DNA from: Crocinitomix algicola
GTDB lineage: Bacteria; Bacteroidota; Bacteroidia; Flavobacteriales_D; Crocinitomicaceae
Direction of reading: 5' to 3'
Length of the DNA: 64,000 nucleotides
NCBI RefSeq assembly: GCF_001661595.2
Contig: NZ_LYPF02000007.1
Coordinates: forward strand, 124,001 to 188,000
Shown here in pieces: positions 63,128-64,000 of this stretch (position 1 is its first letter; each line of letters begins with the position of its first letter). The position numbers were made by a program, and so were the translations under genes. A model generated the notes under the pieces. The model searched no databases. It had not been told where the DNA came from and saw nothing but the letters and a program-made list of their open reading frames with translations.

Positions 63128-63414
63128 TTTGTATACATATTGACACGTTCTATAAGTGTTTTTAATACTAAATTATTAGATGCACTTTTGTCAACAAATA
63201 ACTCTACATCACCAATCATTTCATTTAAATGTAAATTAATTTCAGCCCCTTCAAAATCAAAAACCCAATAATATGATTCTAAATCATTCAGTTTTTGCCT
63301 GAATTTAATTTTAAGTTGTGTTTCAATAATTTGAGCTACTTTCTTAAACTCCTTTGAATATCCACTCGGTGAAATTACAAAATTATAGATTCTTTCTTTC
63401 TCTTCAATCTTCAT
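63124..63414 (-). CDS. Uncharacterised 96-residue protein
   Basis: Charged alpha/beta protein (MKIEEKERIYNFVISPSGYS, IETQLKIKFRQKLNDLESYYWVFDFEGAEINLHLNEMIGDVELFVDKSASNN), no signal. It overlaps the hydrolase start by 4 bases, so both belong to one operon within a cassette. The ATG lies 8 bases inside the 5' boundary. Not recognised. Confidence 0.65.
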   Translation of the reverse strand: MKIEEKERIYNFVISPSGYSKEFKKVAQIIETQLKIKFRQKLNDLESYYWVFDFEGAEINLHLNEMIGDVELFVDKSASNNLVLKTLIERVNMYTK

Positions 63415-63421
63415 TTCTATG

Positions 63422-63715
63422 GGCTACAACTTTTGTCTAAAAATAATAAACTTTATTTCCTTTTAAAGAGATAAAGTTCAGAAATAACCACAAACTCCCA
63501 TTTATTTATAGTCAGGCATTCAGGACAAAGGATGTCGAGTTATTTATGAATGAGTAATATCAAAAAGAAAGCGTTAATGGTCGTTTGCAATAAACTTTTA
63601 AAGCAAGTTATTGTTATACTTGGTAAATATGATCACACCTCTAACAGGATGCAACCTGTTTCAAAAGAAATTTAAAAAAAATTAATTGTTTTTTAGCACA
63701 GTTCTTTGTGAGGTG
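63422..63715 (-). repeat. Long attC-like site e (294 bp; long-repeat copy 3)
   Basis: Cores GGCTACAAC (63422-63430 on +) and GTGAGGTG (63708-63715), inner GTCTAAAAA and TTTTTTAGC arms. The interior closely matches site b, with an extra TGATCACACCTCTAACAGGA stretch. The GTT of the right-hand core is GTG here. The end of the GNAT gene (ITSQRTVLKNN) is encoded by the repeat itself. Confidence 0.72.
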
Positions 63716-64000
63716 ATATTTTCTTTAAGTAGAGCATATACTTTTGCCAATTGATTATCTTCAATAATCTCTTTTTCGTATTTGAAATTGAGCTTTTCAA
63801 GAACGTTAATTGAACCTTTATTGTCTGGGAGAACCATTGCAATTATTTTTTCTAATCCAAGTTTGTTAAATCCAAGATTCACGCATGCCTTTCCAGATTC
63901 GGTAGCAATTCCTTTTCCCCAATATTCTTTCATAAACCTATATCCGAGATCCACTTCGTCCATATCATCAAGATATTTTAGTCCCGTAAATCCAATAAAT
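63682..64000 (-). CDS. GNAT acetyltransferase, RimJ/RimL type (5' end cut by window)
   Basis: 106 complete codons are visible; the frame is open to the right edge with FIGFTGLKYLDDMDEVDLGYRFM, so the start lies outside. The coenzyme A site motif YWGKGIATESGKACVNLGFNKLG and the NKGSINVLEKLNFKYE motif are clear. It acetylates an amine on a protein, peptide or small molecule. The last 11 residues come from the cassette repeat, an example of the gene borrowing its stop from the attC-like site. Confidence 0.87.
   Translation of the reverse strand, partial: FIGFTGLKYLDDMDEVDLGYRFMKEYWGKGIATESGKACVNLGFNKLGLEKIIAMVLPDNKGSINVLEKLNFKYEKEIIEDNQLAKVYALLKENITSQRTVLKNN

Noticed and set aside
57847-63715. 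Long repeats as insertion sequences or a CRISPR array
   Set aside because: No transposase ORF and no short regular repeat-spacer pattern. The ends match neighbouring cassette boundaries instead.
53801-64000. Integron integrase hidden in the window
   Set aside because: No ORF has tyrosine-recombinase motifs. If an integrase exists it should lie beyond the right edge, or elsewhere in the genome.

Overview
The window is AT-rich chromosomal DNA from a member of the Bacteroidota, most likely order Flavobacteriales and perhaps near Crocinitomicaceae. Evidence for this: gliding genes gldB and gldC next to nadE, a secreted protease with a type IX secretion C-terminal domain, many outer-membrane beta-barrels, a caa3-type oxidase cluster, and Bacteroidetes-type promoters with a TAnnTTTG -7 element in front of several genes. 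The genus assignment is inference.

Layout. 1-3.3 kb: end of a ferredoxin-NADP reductase, a dead small lipoprotein gene, a [2Fe-2S] ferredoxin and a metalloprotease. 3.3-9.7 kb: nadE, a barrel protein, gldB-gldC, GTPase YihA, a deoxynucleoside kinase, an EamA transporter and rplU-rpmA (L27 carries an extra domain). 9.8-17.3 kb: serS, a lipoprotein, a TPR protein, a DUF4286 protein, rsmA and three tandem paralogous outer-membrane proteins. 17.3-22.4 kb: a minus-strand respiratory block (cyoE, two subunit III genes, subunit IV, two SCO-like proteins, DUF420). 22.6-32 kb: a minus-strand surface-polysaccharide block (tonB, deoC, cysQ, gmd, fcl, a WecA-like transferase and two RemB/Wzi-like barrels), with gcvH and vanZ next to it. 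32-42.7 kb: prfB, panD, flippase, rfaE2, mazG, recA, bcp, an AddB-like nuclease, murQ and an FAD oxidoreductase. 42.9-49.9 kb: a 1742-residue repeat protein, apbE and a half-length DEAD-box protein. 49.9-52.8 kb: a Fur-family regulator divergent from a TonB receptor and a Cys/His-rich lipoprotein, with two palindromes in the shared promoter. 52.9 kb: tRNA-Leu(CAA).

After the tRNA the character changes. From about 53.1 kb to the right edge, every recognisable gene lies on the minus strand in small accessory units: sigma factor, rhomboid, RhuM/Fic, HigB-HigA, HEPN-like, ArsR-SRPBCC-DoxX, YwqK-like, hydrolase and GNAT. Imperfect palindromes separate most of them. Seven units can be checked at both ends. 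The 5' boundary of each (GTT followed by about six bases) is complementary to the sequence just after its own gene, which ends in AAC. Flanking inner arms have the form ACTAAA/TTTAGT. This is the architecture of integron gene cassettes and their attC sites. Some sites are short (72-76 bp); three are long near-copies of one another (about 250-290 bp). No integrase gene is visible in the window. This array is the most noteworthy object here. Second is the candidate metal-uptake operon with its double operator. Other points of interest are the giant repeat protein, a triplicated motif inserted in an oxidase subunit III, and an L27-Rho_N fusion.
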